Counted from the first letter of the stretch, positions 51,897 through 60,719 are shown. The stretch: DNA of 64,000 bases from an uncultured Christensenella sp. (GCA_910584975.1 CAJUEA010000001.1:248001-312000); one strand, 5' to 3'. Made by a program: numbers and translations. The notes: a model not told the origin generated them from the letters alone.

Positions 51897-52486
51897 ATAC
51901 ATATTTAATTAAAAAGACAACTGCTCAATTTGCAGAGGATATTAATTGGAAACAAACTGATATTATGTGGCTTACTGCAAATTGCGGGGATGGCAGTGCT
52001 TTGTATAAAACAAAATGCTGTCTTGCTTATAATGACAAAGGCATTTTTTATCGCTTTGAGGTTGAGGATGACAAAATTAACTGCACTATGAGGAAGTACA
52101 ATGCTCCAATTTACAATGAGGAAACAGTTGAATTATTTATTCAACCAACACAAGATAAAACGCATTATATGGAGTTTGAATGGAATGGCATTGGTGGTGT
52201 TTTTTGTGCACAAGTGACAAATGACCTTAAAGGTAGCACAAGTCTTGATTTTATGCAAAAAAATATTATTGACAGCAAGATTTATGCAACTGAATATGGT
52301 TGGATAGTTCAAGGGATGTTGCCTGCAAAGCTTTTTAATGCTAAGTTTGAAGGGGACTGGAAATTTAACGCTTACAGAATAAAAAAAGATAAAAATGACG
52401 AGCAAATTTTGTTGAGCTACAGCAATACAATAGTTCCAAATTATCATATCCCTGATAAGTTTGCAGTGCTTAAGTTTGAAAAATAA
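51893..52486 (+). CDS. CBM9-like sugar-binding protein
   Basis: 197-residue beta-sandwich protein without a signal peptide, resembling CBM9/DOMON-type carbohydrate-binding modules. DINWKQTDIMWLTANCGDGS is near the start. FYRFEVEDDKINC follows, then the acidic YNEETVELFIQPTQDKTHYMEFEWNGIGGV typical of these folds. The end has WKFNAYRIKKDKNDEQILLSY. It is translationally coupled to the kinase (ATGA overlap), so a role with amino sugars inside the cell is likely. Catalysis is not expected. Confidence 0.6.
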   Translation: MNTYLIKKTTAQFAEDINWKQTDIMWLTANCGDGSALYKTKCCLAYNDKGIFYRFEVEDDKINCTMRKYNAPIYNEETVELFIQPTQDKTHYMEFEWNGIGGVFCAQVTNDLKGSTSLDFMQKNIIDSKIYATEYGWIVQGMLPAKLFNAKFEGDWKFNAYRIKKDKNDEQILLSYSNTIVPNYHIPDKFAVLKFEK

Positions 52487-52687
52487 AATAAATTTTCTTG
52501 TTTTGTTTTTAGGCATTGTTGAATATGAAATAAGCAATATGATTATATATATTGAGAATTAATTAAGATGTGACGATATATTAATATAATGTATAAATTA
52601 ACAGTGTTGCTTGAATTTCAAATTAAATTATTTTAGTATAAAATATAAATTAAAAAATCATAAAAGATTATTTTTAGGAGGCATATT

Positions 52688-53704
52688 ATGTCAGTTTTAG
52701 TTACAGGTGGAGCAGGCTATATCGGTAGCCATACAATTATCGAATTGGATAAAGCAAACAGAGATGTTGTTGTTGTGGATAATTTTTGCAACAGCAAGCC
52801 AATCGCTCTTCAAAGAGTGGAAAAGATTATTGGCAAAAAAATTAAGTTTTACGAAATTGATTGCTGTGACGAAGAGGCTCTTCGCAAAGTTTTCAAGGCA
52901 GAAAAAATTGACTCTGTTATTCATTTTGCAGGACTTAAAGCTGTTGGCGAATCAGTTGCAATTCCACTTAAGTATTATGAAAACAACTTGATAAGCACAC
53001 TTTCCTTGCTAAAGGTTATGAAAGAGTTTGGTTGCAACAACCTTGTATTTTCTTCTTCAGCAACTGTTTATGGTATGCCAAAAAGCGTTCCTATTTCAGA
53101 GGATTTCCCACTTTCTGCAACAAATCCTTATGGCAGAACAAAATTGTTTATTGAGGAAATTTTGAGAGACTATTACAAAGCAAATCCAGAAATGAATATT
53201 GCTTTGCTAAGATATTTCAACCCTATTGGTGCTCATGAGAGTGGTATGATTGGTGAAGATCCAAATGGTATTCCAAACAATCTTATGCCATATATCACAC
53301 AAGTGGCAATTGGCAAGCTAAAACAACTTAGCGTGTTTGGTGATGACTATCCAACACATGATGGCACAGGCGTTCGTGACTATATCCATGTTTGTGACCT
53401 TGCAAAAGGACATGTGCTTGCAATCAGCAAGTTGGAGACAAATCCTGGTGTTGTTACATACAACCTTGGCACAGGCAATGGTTACAGCGTGCTTGATATG
53501 GTAAAAGCATTTGAAAAAGCTTGTGGTAAGCCAGTAAACTACAAAATCGCTCCTCGCCGTCCTGGAGATGTTGCAGAGTGCTATGCTGACCCAACACTTG
53601 CATACAACGAGCTTGGCTTTAAGGCAGAATTCAATCTTGACAGAATGTGTGCTGATAGCTGGAGATGGCAATCTAATAACCCAAATGGTTATGACGAAAA
53701 ATAA
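52688..53704 (+). CDS. galE: UDP-glucose 4-epimerase
   Basis: 338-residue SDR-family epimerase interconverting UDP-galactose and UDP-glucose, and in some members the N-acetyl forms. The NAD loop is LVTGGAGYIGSHT. The catalytic Ser/Tyr/Lys are in FSSSATVYG and NPYGRTKLFIEE. DYPTHDGTGVRDYIHV and YNLGTGNGYSVLDMV are standard GalE blocks, and the length is normal. GGAGGC precedes the ATG. It follows the kinase and CBM genes after 201 nt; the possible promoter is weak, so partial readthrough is likely. Confidence 0.95.
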   Translation: MSVLVTGGAGYIGSHTIIELDKANRDVVVVDNFCNSKPIALQRVEKIIGKKIKFYEIDCCDEEALRKVFKAEKIDSVIHFAGLKAVGESVAIPLKYYENNLISTLSLLKVMKEFGCNNLVFSSSATVYGMPKSVPISEDFPLSATNPYGRTKLFIEEILRDYYKANPEMNIALLRYFNPIGAHESGMIGEDPNGIPNNLMPYITQVAIGKLKQLSVFGDDYPTHDGTGVRDYIHVCDLAKGHVLAISKLETNPGVVTYNLGTGNGYSVLDMVKAFEKACGKPVNYKIAPRRPGDVAECYADPTLAYNELGFKAEFNLDRMCADSWRWQSNNPNGYDEK

Positions 53705-53853
53705 TAGGTTGCAAATTAAAAAAATGATAAAAAGTTGCAATTAAAAAATGTATTAAAATTTTGTTCTTATTTCAAAAATTGTTTTTAGTGTCGATTTTTG
53801 AGGGTATATTTGACAAAATTTGATTTGTAACTTTAAAAATTGAGGATAAAAGT

Positions 53854-54672
53854 ATGTTTGATTGTCATACACATTGCAATCATTCCGTAGATAGTCCGAC
53901 AAGCATTGACACAATGATTGAGGTTGCCATTGAAAAAGGCGTACGCTATATGGCATTTACCGATCATTTGGATTTTGATTACTTGTATGGAGAATCTATT
54001 GACAAAGATATCAAGCTTTTAGATATGCCTTTTCATTTGGCAGATACAATGCGTGCAAAAGCAAAGTATGCAGATAAAATTGAAATTGCGTGTGGCGTTG
54101 AGTGTGGTTTTTCCAAAGCTGCGGAAAATGATTACTTGAAAATGCTAAGTGGCTGTGATTTAGATTTGATTTTAAATTCTGTGCACTCGGTAAACGGTAT
54201 TGATTGTTATCATGAGGTGTATTTTGATGGCAAGAGCAAAAGAGAGGCATATGAACAATATCTTTTGGCTGTGCTTGATAGCGTAAAGGCTAAATATGAC
54301 TTTGATGTTATCACACATATCGGTTATGTTTGCAGAAAAGCACCTTTTGATGACAGAGATATGAATTATTGTGAATTTGCTGACATAATTGACAGCATAT
54401 TGAAAGAGATAATCAGTCGTGGAGTATCACTTGAACTTAATTCGCATAATCGTGGCACCAACACGCCTTTTCTTCCTTATCTATCCATTGTGCAAAGGTA
54501 TATTGAACTCGGTGGCAGTGAATTTACTTTTGGTTCAGATGCACATCGCATATCAAGAGTAAATGATAAGTTTGATGTTGTAAAAGATTTTTTGATTGAT
54601 AATGGACAAAAGTATATCAATATTTATAGGAAAAGGCAAAAGATAAAAATTGACCTAACAAAATTAAGCTAA
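53854..54672 (+). CDS. PHP-domain histidinol-phosphatase-like phosphoesterase
   Basis: 272-residue metal-dependent phosphoesterase with the HisK-type PHP fold. The first metal motif is FDCHTHCNHS, followed by FTDHLDFDY, then ACGVECGFSK, LNSVHSVNG, VITHIGYV and FGSDAHRISRV with its Asp-x-His. These supply the usual His, Asp and Glu ligands for a trinuclear site. No other histidine-biosynthesis genes are in the window, so histidinol phosphate is only one possible substrate. GAGG-like RBS is weak. It lies next to the hydrogenase gene (69 nt gap). Confidence 0.82.
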   Translation: MFDCHTHCNHSVDSPTSIDTMIEVAIEKGVRYMAFTDHLDFDYLYGESIDKDIKLLDMPFHLADTMRAKAKYADKIEIACGVECGFSKAAENDYLKMLSGCDLDLILNSVHSVNGIDCYHEVYFDGKSKREAYEQYLLAVLDSVKAKYDFDVITHIGYVCRKAPFDDRDMNYCEFADIIDSILKEIISRGVSLELNSHNRGTNTPFLPYLSIVQRYIELGGSEFTFGSDAHRISRVNDKFDVVKDFLIDNGQKYINIYRKRQKIKIDLTKLS

Positions 54673-54741
54673 AACCTGCTTAAAGCATATTAATGCCGAT
54701 TTTTGACAGGTATTTTTGAGAGTTTTAACATAGGAGTAAAG

Positions 54742-56169
54742 ATGAGAGTATTTGATAATGCAACACAAGAACTGAAATATAAAGTGCTTAAAGAAGTTGC
54801 CAAACTTGCTTTTGAAGGCAGATTGAGTGACAGCTATTATGCTATACCTCGTATTTTAGTTCCTGATAGTTCTCCTGCAATGAGGTGCTGTATTTATAAG
54901 GATAGGGCGATTGTTGAAGAAATGGTGCGTAATATTATAGGCACTTGGAAATTGCCAAATCAACTGCTTGAGGTTTTGGATATTGCTTGTGATGAGTGTC
55001 CAATTGATCGCTACACTGTCAGTGAAGGTTGTCGTGGTTGTATTTCTCACAGGTGCGTATCAAGTTGTCCAGTGCAGGCTATTCGCATAAGCAAAACAAA
55101 AAAAGCTGTAATTGACATTGACAAGTGCATTGAATGTGGCAAATGCTTTAAAGCTTGTCCTTACAACGCAATTCGTGAAAATGTTCGTCCTTGCGTGCGT
55201 GCTTGCAAGATTGGTGCAATCAAGGTTGAAAAAACAAAAAAAGCAAGCATTGATTACAACAAATGCGTAAGTTGTGGTGCGTGTATGGCAAAATGCCCTT
55301 TTGGTGCAATTCAAGATAGGTCTTACATACTTGACACAATTGAAATGCTTAAAAAGAGCGAAAATAACCAAAAATACAAAATTTATGCAATGGTAGCACC
55401 ATCAATAGGCACTCAGTTTAATTATGCTTCAGTGGAGCAAATTTGCACAGCACTTAAGCTTTTGGGTGTTTATGATATTTTTGAGGTGGCTTTGGGCGCA
55501 GATATAACGGCGTACAAAGATGCTCACGAATATGCAGAAAAATCTGCATTGATGTCTTCTTGTTGCCCTTCATTTGTGGAGTATGTCAACAAACAATTCC
55601 CTCAGCTTGCATGCAGTATATCCGTAAATCCGTCTCCTATGGTTGAGTGTGCAAAGCTTATCAAAAAGCAAGAGCCAAACTCAAAAGTCATCTTTATTGG
55701 ACCTTGTATAAGCAAAAAGAATGAGGCAAAGCTTGACAGTGTGAAAGATTATGTTGATAATGTTATAACTTTTGAGGAGTTGCAGGCTCTGATTGATAGC
55801 CGTGATATAAAAGTGGAGGAGCTTGAGCCAACTCAAATTAAATCTGCATCTTATTTTGGCAGAGTTTTTGCCCGTGTTGGTGGTGTAAGCGAGGCTGTGA
55901 AAAATATCATAGAAGAAGAAAAACTTGACATAGTGCCAAACATTGTTTGTGCTGACGGGTTGGATAATATAAAAATAACATTATTGAAGAACAACAAAGG
56001 CATTGCAAAGGGCTTGTTTATTGAAGGTATGGCTTGTACAGGAGGTTGTGTTAATGGTGCTGGTTGCGTAAATCACGATGCAAGAAGTATCAAAATGATG
56101 AACGAGTACAGCGAAAAAGCCTCAAAAGACAATGTAAGCAATATTGTCAAAGAAAATTTAAAAGACTAA
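54742..56169 (+). CDS. Monomeric [FeFe]-hydrogenase-like protein (group B type)
   Basis: 475-residue iron-only hydrogenase-like protein. Several [4Fe-4S]-binding cysteine groups lie at about residues 85-195 (CDECPID, CRGCISHRCVSSCPV, CIECGKCFKACPY, CVSCGACMAKCPF). The H-cluster region follows: motif 1 LMSSCCPSFVEYV, motif 2 FIGPCISKKNEA and motif 3 EGMACTGGCVNGAG, with the four cysteines expected. The motif 1 and 2 variants and the large N-terminal ferredoxin region are typical of group B hydrogenases, whose physiology is poorly known. It has no HydE/F/G maturation genes nearby. Start 54742 has TAGGAG upstream. Confidence 0.85.
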   Translation: MRVFDNATQELKYKVLKEVAKLAFEGRLSDSYYAIPRILVPDSSPAMRCCIYKDRAIVEEMVRNIIGTWKLPNQLLEVLDIACDECPIDRYTVSEGCRGCISHRCVSSCPVQAIRISKTKKAVIDIDKCIECGKCFKACPYNAIRENVRPCVRACKIGAIKVEKTKKASIDYNKCVSCGACMAKCPFGAIQDRSYILDTIEMLKKSENNQKYKIYAMVAPSIGTQFNYASVEQICTALKLLGVYDIFEVALGADITAYKDAHEYAEKSALMSSCCPSFVEYVNKQFPQLACSISVNPSPMVECAKLIKKQEPNSKVIFIGPCISKKNEAKLDSVKDYVDNVITFEELQALIDSRDIKVEELEPTQIKSASYFGRVFARVGGVSEAVKNIIEEEKLDIVPNIVCADGLDNIKITLLKNNKGIAKGLFIEGMACTGGCVNGAGCVNHDARSIKMMNEYSEKASKDNVSNIVKENLKD

Positions 56170-56180
56170 TAGCTCAAAAT

Positions 56181-56215
56181 AAAAGCTTTTTACATCAATT
56201 TGTAAAAAGCTTTTT
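56181..56215 (+). terminator. Terminator after the hydrogenase gene
   Basis: AAAAGCTTTTTACA / TGTAAAAAGCTTTT, 14-bp perfect stem, 6-nt loop and a T-run. Confidence 0.9.
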
Positions 56216-56396
56216 GCGTTACTTTTGTTAATAAAAAATCATAAATTAATAGTAAATTTTAGTCTAATTTATAAAAGAATTATAACCATATAGTTAACAA
56301 ACATATCTAATAGTGTGTATAAATGATTGTTCAAATTAAATTTTTATTACTATTTGTAATATTTAGGTAAATAACCAAAGGAAATAAAAAAATAAA

Positions 56397-56425
56397 TTGA
56401 CAATGATTTTAAAAATTATTATAAT
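56397..56425 (+). promoter_or_regulatory. Perfect consensus promoter of the candidate sRNA
   Basis: TTGACA (56397-56402), 17 bp, TATAAT (56420-56425); both hexamers are exact consensus. It faces an RNA of about 148 nt, not a nearby ORF. Confidence 0.85.
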
Positions 56426-56431
56426 AAAATC

Positions 56432-56579
56432 ATAAAAGACCTAAAATTAATTGCGATATACTGCTATCGATAAACAATTAATTTTATTAAATTTCGGAAG
56501 TACTAACTTCATAAAACTTTTTACAATTCTATTACCGAAACTGGTATGGCAATCGTCGTACCAGTTTTGGTATTTTTTT
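56432..56579 (+). ncRNA. Candidate small regulatory RNA beside the LytTR two-component genes
   Basis: Transcript predicted from the consensus promoter (start at about 56432) to a strong terminator. Stem-loop 1: AAAATTAATTG (56443-56453) pairs with CAATTAATTTT (56475-56485), enclosing CGATA/TATCG (56454-56458, 56465-56469) with loop TACTGC and a one-sided ATAAA bulge. Stem-loop 2: GAAGT/ACTTC (56497-56510). Stem-loop 3 is the terminator: TACCGAAACTGGTA (56533-56546) with TACCAGTTTTGGTA (56559-56572, one G-U) and T-run 56573-56579. The next gene has its own promoter (56612-56640), so this looks free-standing rather than a leader. I do not recognise it as a known RNA family. Confidence 0.6.
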
Positions 56580-56611
56580 GCTTTAAATAGGCAAATTCGC
56601 ATTATTTGCTA

Positions 56612-56640
56612 TTTACTTTTGCTGAAAAATTAGGTATAAT
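56612..56640 (+). promoter_or_regulatory. Promoter of the LytTR regulator and kinase genes
   Basis: TTTACT (56612-56617), 17 bp, TATAAT (56635-56640). Confidence 0.7.
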
Positions 56641-56722
56641 AATATTGTTATAAATTAATTTGCATTAAGTTGTATTTTGAGCTTTTTGTGTAAAATGGCA
56701 ATGGCGAGGGGAAATTGAGGTT

Positions 56723-57433
56723 ATGAAAATAATAATTTGTGATGATGACAATACAGCAAGAGGCAATCTTTTGCAGTTATGCAATAAACACTTGATGGGC
56801 GATGGGGCTGTGATAGAGGATTTTTCATCTGCAAAGCAACTGACAAGGGAGATAATGCAAGATGTTGACATTGCTTTTTTAGATATAGAAATGCCTGAAA
56901 TAAATGGGTTGGTGGTTGCAAACAAATTGCACGAGCTTTGCCCAAAGTGTTTGATTATTTTTGTAACCAGTTATACTGAGTACATAACTGAGGCTATGCG
57001 AAATTATGCATATCAATTTTTGACAAAACCAGTGAAAGAACAAGACCTTGTCATTGAGCTTAATCGTGCGAAAGAAGAATTGTCAAGAAGAATAAGCAAA
57101 CTGACAATTGTTTGTGGCGAGGCAGAACGAGTTTTTGAAGTTGGGAAAATTTTGTATGTGGAAAGTGACAACAAGCATTTAAGAATTGTGCTTGTAAGTG
57201 GAGAAGTTTGTGTGACAAGGGCAAAGATAAACAAATATTATGATTTTTTGCTTGAAAGGAATTTTGCTCAACCTCACAAAAGCTATATGGTAAATTTGTA
57301 TTATGTAAAAGAGTTTAACAATCAATATGTAACTTTTGATAACGGAGTTGCAATTCCAATTTCAAGGTCAAAAAGTGCAGATTTTAAGCGTGCATTCAAT
57401 CGTTATTTAAATGGGGTGCACTATGGAAAGTAA
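56723..57433 (+). CDS. LytTR-family response regulator
   Basis: 236-residue two-component response regulator of the AgrA/VirR type. The receiver domain (1-120) has the acidic pocket IICDDDNTARGN, the phosphorylation site Asp54 in FLDIEMPEING, the FVTSYTEY switch and the TKPVKEQDL lysine. The C-terminal LytTR DNA-binding domain (about 140-236) has KILYVESDNKHLRIVLVSGE, FAQPHKSYMVNLYYVKEFN and IPISRSKSADFKRAFNRYL. Start is supported by GAGGTT. It overlaps the kinase start by 11 nt, so the two are coupled. A candidate sRNA lies immediately upstream. Confidence 0.92.
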   Translation: MKIIICDDDNTARGNLLQLCNKHLMGDGAVIEDFSSAKQLTREIMQDVDIAFLDIEMPEINGLVVANKLHELCPKCLIIFVTSYTEYITEAMRNYAYQFLTKPVKEQDLVIELNRAKEELSRRISKLTIVCGEAERVFEVGKILYVESDNKHLRIVLVSGEVCVTRAKINKYYDFLLERNFAQPHKSYMVNLYYVKEFNNQYVTFDNGVAIPISRSKSADFKRAFNRYLNGVHYGK

Positions 57434-58697
57434 AGTGATTATCATCATAATGCTTGCAATAGTTGAATTTGCCGTTGCATTTGAGGTGTATTACAAATCA
57501 AACGATAAACGCAAAGTAAACTGGTGGGTTGCAAGTATGCTGGGCGTGGGATATGTGGCTTTTGCAGCAATAAGCTCTATATTTATTCAAATATATTTTG
57601 TGGATATTGTTGTAAGCGCAATGTTGTTGCTTGCGTTGTCCTTTGCTTTTGATATTGGCAAAAACAAACGAAATGTAATTATTGTTGTATCATCTATCAT
57701 TTGCATGGCTATTTTTGTAATTGCTGGTGTAGTAGTGGCAATTGCACTAAGTTTTCCATTGCAAAACAACAAAAATAATGAGAATATGGTTGCAGTTGTA
57801 ACTTTTGTTTCCAAGCTGTTGTTGCTGTTTTTTATGCAACTTCTTGCAATCAAACTTAGAGATAAACAAATCAAAACAAAAATATGGTATTCATTGACAT
57901 CTTTAGCGTTACCACTTGCAACTTTTATTGTGCTGACAATTCAATCCTATTTGTTGGATCAATCACAAAATAACACTTCAAAAACTTTGATATTGATTTC
58001 GGCTGGAATTTTGACTTTATCTTGCTTGTTAGCATTATTTTTGATTGAGGCGTTTGGAAATCGTGAAAAGCAGTTGCAACTTGAAACTTTCAGAATGCAG
58101 GAGTTGCAAAAAGAAAAATCATATTATCAAAAGACAATTGAAATGTCAATGCAGTCAAACAAAGCAATGCATGACTTAAAGCATATTTTGTTTAAGCTTT
58201 ATGAGCAAGGCGAGAACACTGCCGAAGTCAAAGATTTGATTGAGCAAATGTACGGCATTGCAACAAAAGCAAATTTTGTGAAGTATACTGCATTAAATGG
58301 GCTTAATGTGTTGCTAAACATTAAATTTAATGAGATAAAGGACAAAAATATTGAGTTTGAACATCACATTTTTGTAAGCGAGCAAATAAAAATTGACGAA
58401 ATAGATCTGTGTGTGTTGTTTGGTAATCTTTTTGACAATGCGATTGAGGCAGTTTGTCAGTGTAAAAAGAAATTTATAAAAATAAATGTTACTGAACGAA
58501 AAGAATATTTTATTATCAATATGACAAATAGTACGATCAATAACAACATAGCGTTTGGTGTAACCTCAAAAGCAAACAAATTGCAACACGGCTTTGGCTT
58601 GCAATCAGTTTGTGATATTGCTGACAAATACGATGGCGATGTCGACTATAATTTGAAAAGTGGAGTGTTTGAAATCGCAGTTATGTTGAAGAATTAA
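57423..58697 (+). CDS. AgrC-like GHKL sensor histidine kinase
   Basis: 424-residue sensor kinase. The N-terminal half (1-215) has about six transmembrane helices, such as VIIIIMLAIVEFAVAFEVYY and LISAGILTLSCLLALFLIEAFG. A coiled segment leads to the H-box NKAMHDLKHILFKL with His250. The ATPase part has LCVLFGNLFDNAIEAVCQCKK (N-box) and HGFGLQSVCDIADKYDGDV (G-box), as in the GHKL subfamily. Such kinases usually sense peptides, but no AgrB/AgrD-type genes are in the window. The signal is unknown. Start 57423 is chosen because GGGGTG lies upstream. Confidence 0.88.
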   Translation: MESKVIIIIMLAIVEFAVAFEVYYKSNDKRKVNWWVASMLGVGYVAFAAISSIFIQIYFVDIVVSAMLLLALSFAFDIGKNKRNVIIVVSSIICMAIFVIAGVVVAIALSFPLQNNKNNENMVAVVTFVSKLLLLFFMQLLAIKLRDKQIKTKIWYSLTSLALPLATFIVLTIQSYLLDQSQNNTSKTLILISAGILTLSCLLALFLIEAFGNREKQLQLETFRMQELQKEKSYYQKTIEMSMQSNKAMHDLKHILFKLYEQGENTAEVKDLIEQMYGIATKANFVKYTALNGLNVLLNIKFNEIKDKNIEFEHHIFVSEQIKIDEIDLCVLFGNLFDNAIEAVCQCKKKFIKINVTERKEYFIINMTNSTINNNIAFGVTSKANKLQHGFGLQSVCDIADKYDGDVDYNLKSGVFEIAVMLKN

Positions 58698-58742
58698 TCG
58701 GAATATAGTCTAAAGGTACAATTTGTCGATTTTTGCATTTTA

Positions 58743-58771
58743 TTGACAATTCTGCAAAAATTTGATATAAT
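58743..58771 (+). promoter_or_regulatory. Consensus promoter of the DUF3137-like gene
   Basis: TTGACA (58743-58748), 17 bp, TATAAT (58766-58771), with TGA extended -10. Confidence 0.85.
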
Positions 58772-58808
58772 AAAATAAATAGTTTAATTTGTTTTCAGAG
58801 AGGGTTGT

Positions 58809-60719
58809 GTGAAAGAAATATTAGAACCTTTAAAAGAATATTCAAAATATCAAGAACGATTTGATGAACTGGTTGACGCAACTTATGAACATCTTGTCAA
58901 AACAAGTCATATAGATGTGAAACAAAATCAGGAAACTGTAAAAAAATTTAATGATGCAGACGGCTTATTTCGTGCAGAAAGAAAAAAACTAAATGTGCAA
59001 AAAAATCTAAAAAGTTTTTTGATTTTCTTAAGTGTTGCTGCGGGCATAGCTATAATTATTGGTGCCCTTATGCTTTATGGTGCAATAAAAGTTGGCACAT
59101 CTGTATTTGCAGGCGTTTTGACACTTAGCATTGGGGCTGTTGTAATGGTCGCTGCGATATTGATAATCACTCTTGTTATAAACAAAAAAATCAAATTGCT
59201 AAAGGAATCAGCCAAACAGCTAAAAGAAAATGCAGATAGCATTTTGCAAGAGGCTTGGAAACAAATGGAACCATTAAATAGTTTGTTCAGCAGCGATATT
59301 ACACATGATTTGGTAAACAGCCTTGATACAATCATACATATTGATAATTATTATTCAGTTTTGCACGAAGTGTATTTGAACAAATATTTCAAGTTTCCAT
59401 ATTTTTCTGAGGATGACAGCACTACTACAAATATGATAGTTGGTACGATTGCAAAAAATCCGTTTGTCATTGCAAGAGAAGTTGAAATGGAAATGGGCAC
59501 AAAAGTCTATGAGGGCAGTTTGGTGGTTACTTGGACAGAAACTCGAAGAGATTCTAAAGGCAATGTTCAAACTGTCACCCACAGCCAAACTTTGGTTGCA
59601 ACAGTTTCAAGACCTTGTCCTTATTACAATGATGAAACATTTCTTGTTTATGCCAATGAGGCTGCTCCAAATTTGAATTTTTCAAGAAGTCCTCAGGCAA
59701 AAAACAAAGACGACAAGCAAATTGAGCGTATGGTTAAGCGTGGAGAAAGAAAACTTTCTAAGCTTGTGCAGGATGATATGAAACATGGAGATGGCTCCTT
59801 TGTGGCAATGTCCGATACAGAGTTTGACATATTGTTTGGTGCGTTCGACAGAGATAACGAAACACAATTCAGGCTTTTGTTTACTCCACTGGCACAACGA
59901 AACACAATTGATTTAATCAAGGATTCTCCATACGATGACGATTTTTATTTTATCAAAAAAGGCAAAATAAACACCGTGCTTGCTCATCACGCAGATAATT
60001 GGCAAATGCTTGCAGGCAGAGATTTTGCATCATACAGCGTGGATATTTCAAGAGAGTTGTTTGCAAATTACAACAAAGACTTTTTTAAGCATTTATATTT
60101 TATGTTGGCGCCGCTTTTAAACATTCCGTTGTATCAACAACTTTTGCCAAACGATATGTCTTTCGATTTGAGTTCCGAAACAAATATTGCAGCCCGTGAG
60201 GCGGAATTGATGGCAAACATTTTGCCTGCAGAGTTTTTGGCAAATGCCGATAGTGCAACAAGAGCAATTTACAAAATCAAGTATAAGCCAAGCATTGGGG
60301 CTGTGGACAATATAATGATTTTTGCCAGTTCGTTTGGTATAACCCCAAGGGTGGAGTATGTCCCTCGCATTGCAGGCAATGGCAGAATGTATAGTGTTCC
60401 TGTGTATTGGGATGAATATTTTCCGTTGGAGTGCACCACTGAGGCTTTGTTGTTTGATGCAAATGGTTTGAACAATGAAAAATATTCTGAACTTGTAAGA
60501 TTATTGCAAGAAAATGATGTGGCAAATGGTGGCAAATCTGCTATTGCAGAATGTTCTGGAATTATGATTGTCCTTCCAAAAGAAGGCGTTGCAAATGAAC
60601 TTGCAAACAAAATAAACACTATTTTGAAAACAAAAGACTTGAAAGCGCAAAAAGAAAAAAGAATTTTGTTTATGGCAGCGATTCACGAATTAATAAAAAA
60701 TCAACATTTATTTGATTAA
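58809..60719 (+). CDS. DUF3137-like membrane protein (LemA partner)
   Basis: 636-residue protein starting with GTG after GAGAGGG. Residues 1-75 form a soluble helical region, followed by two close transmembrane helices at about residues 72-125 (FLIFLSVAAGIAIIIGALML, SIGAVVMVAAILIITLVI). Residues 130-636 are a large soluble part with TNMIVGTIAKNPFVIAREVEMEMG, EGSLVVTWTETRRDSKGNVQTV, MSDTEFDILFGAFDRDNETQFR and LLFTPLAQR. The pattern is like DUF3137-type proteins, which commonly accompany LemA, and a LemA gene follows. Role unknown; I infer a membrane-associated complex with LemA. Confidence 0.6.
   Translation: MKEILEPLKEYSKYQERFDELVDATYEHLVKTSHIDVKQNQETVKKFNDADGLFRAERKKLNVQKNLKSFLIFLSVAAGIAIIIGALMLYGAIKVGTSVFAGVLTLSIGAVVMVAAILIITLVINKKIKLLKESAKQLKENADSILQEAWKQMEPLNSLFSSDITHDLVNSLDTIIHIDNYYSVLHEVYLNKYFKFPYFSEDDSTTTNMIVGTIAKNPFVIAREVEMEMGTKVYEGSLVVTWTETRRDSKGNVQTVTHSQTLVATVSRPCPYYNDETFLVYANEAAPNLNFSRSPQAKNKDDKQIERMVKRGERKLSKLVQDDMKHGDGSFVAMSDTEFDILFGAFDRDNETQFRLLFTPLAQRNTIDLIKDSPYDDDFYFIKKGKINTVLAHHADNWQMLAGRDFASYSVDISRELFANYNKDFFKHLYFMLAPLLNIPLYQQLLPNDMSFDLSSETNIAAREAELMANILPAEFLANADSATRAIYKIKYKPSIGAVDNIMIFASSFGITPRVEYVPRIAGNGRMYSVPVYWDEYFPLECTTEALLFDANGLNNEKYSELVRLLQENDVANGGKSAIAECSGIMIVLPKEGVANELANKINTILKTKDLKAQKEKRILFMAAIHELIKNQHLFD

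Larger units (their letters stand above)
56170..56722. other. Noncoding region with hydrogenase terminator, candidate sRNA gene and TCS promoter
   Basis: It holds the terminator 56181-56215, the candidate sRNA (56397-56579) and the regulator promoter 56612-56640. An apparent 60-codon ORF at 56451 starts with TTG inside an RNA stem and lacks an RBS, so it is not called. Confidence 0.65.

Noticed and set aside
56451..56633. 60-residue hydrophobic ORF upstream of the LytTR operon, possible AgrD-like peptide
   Set aside because: It starts with TTG inside an RNA stem, lacks a ribosome site, and runs through the sRNA terminator. No AgrB is nearby.
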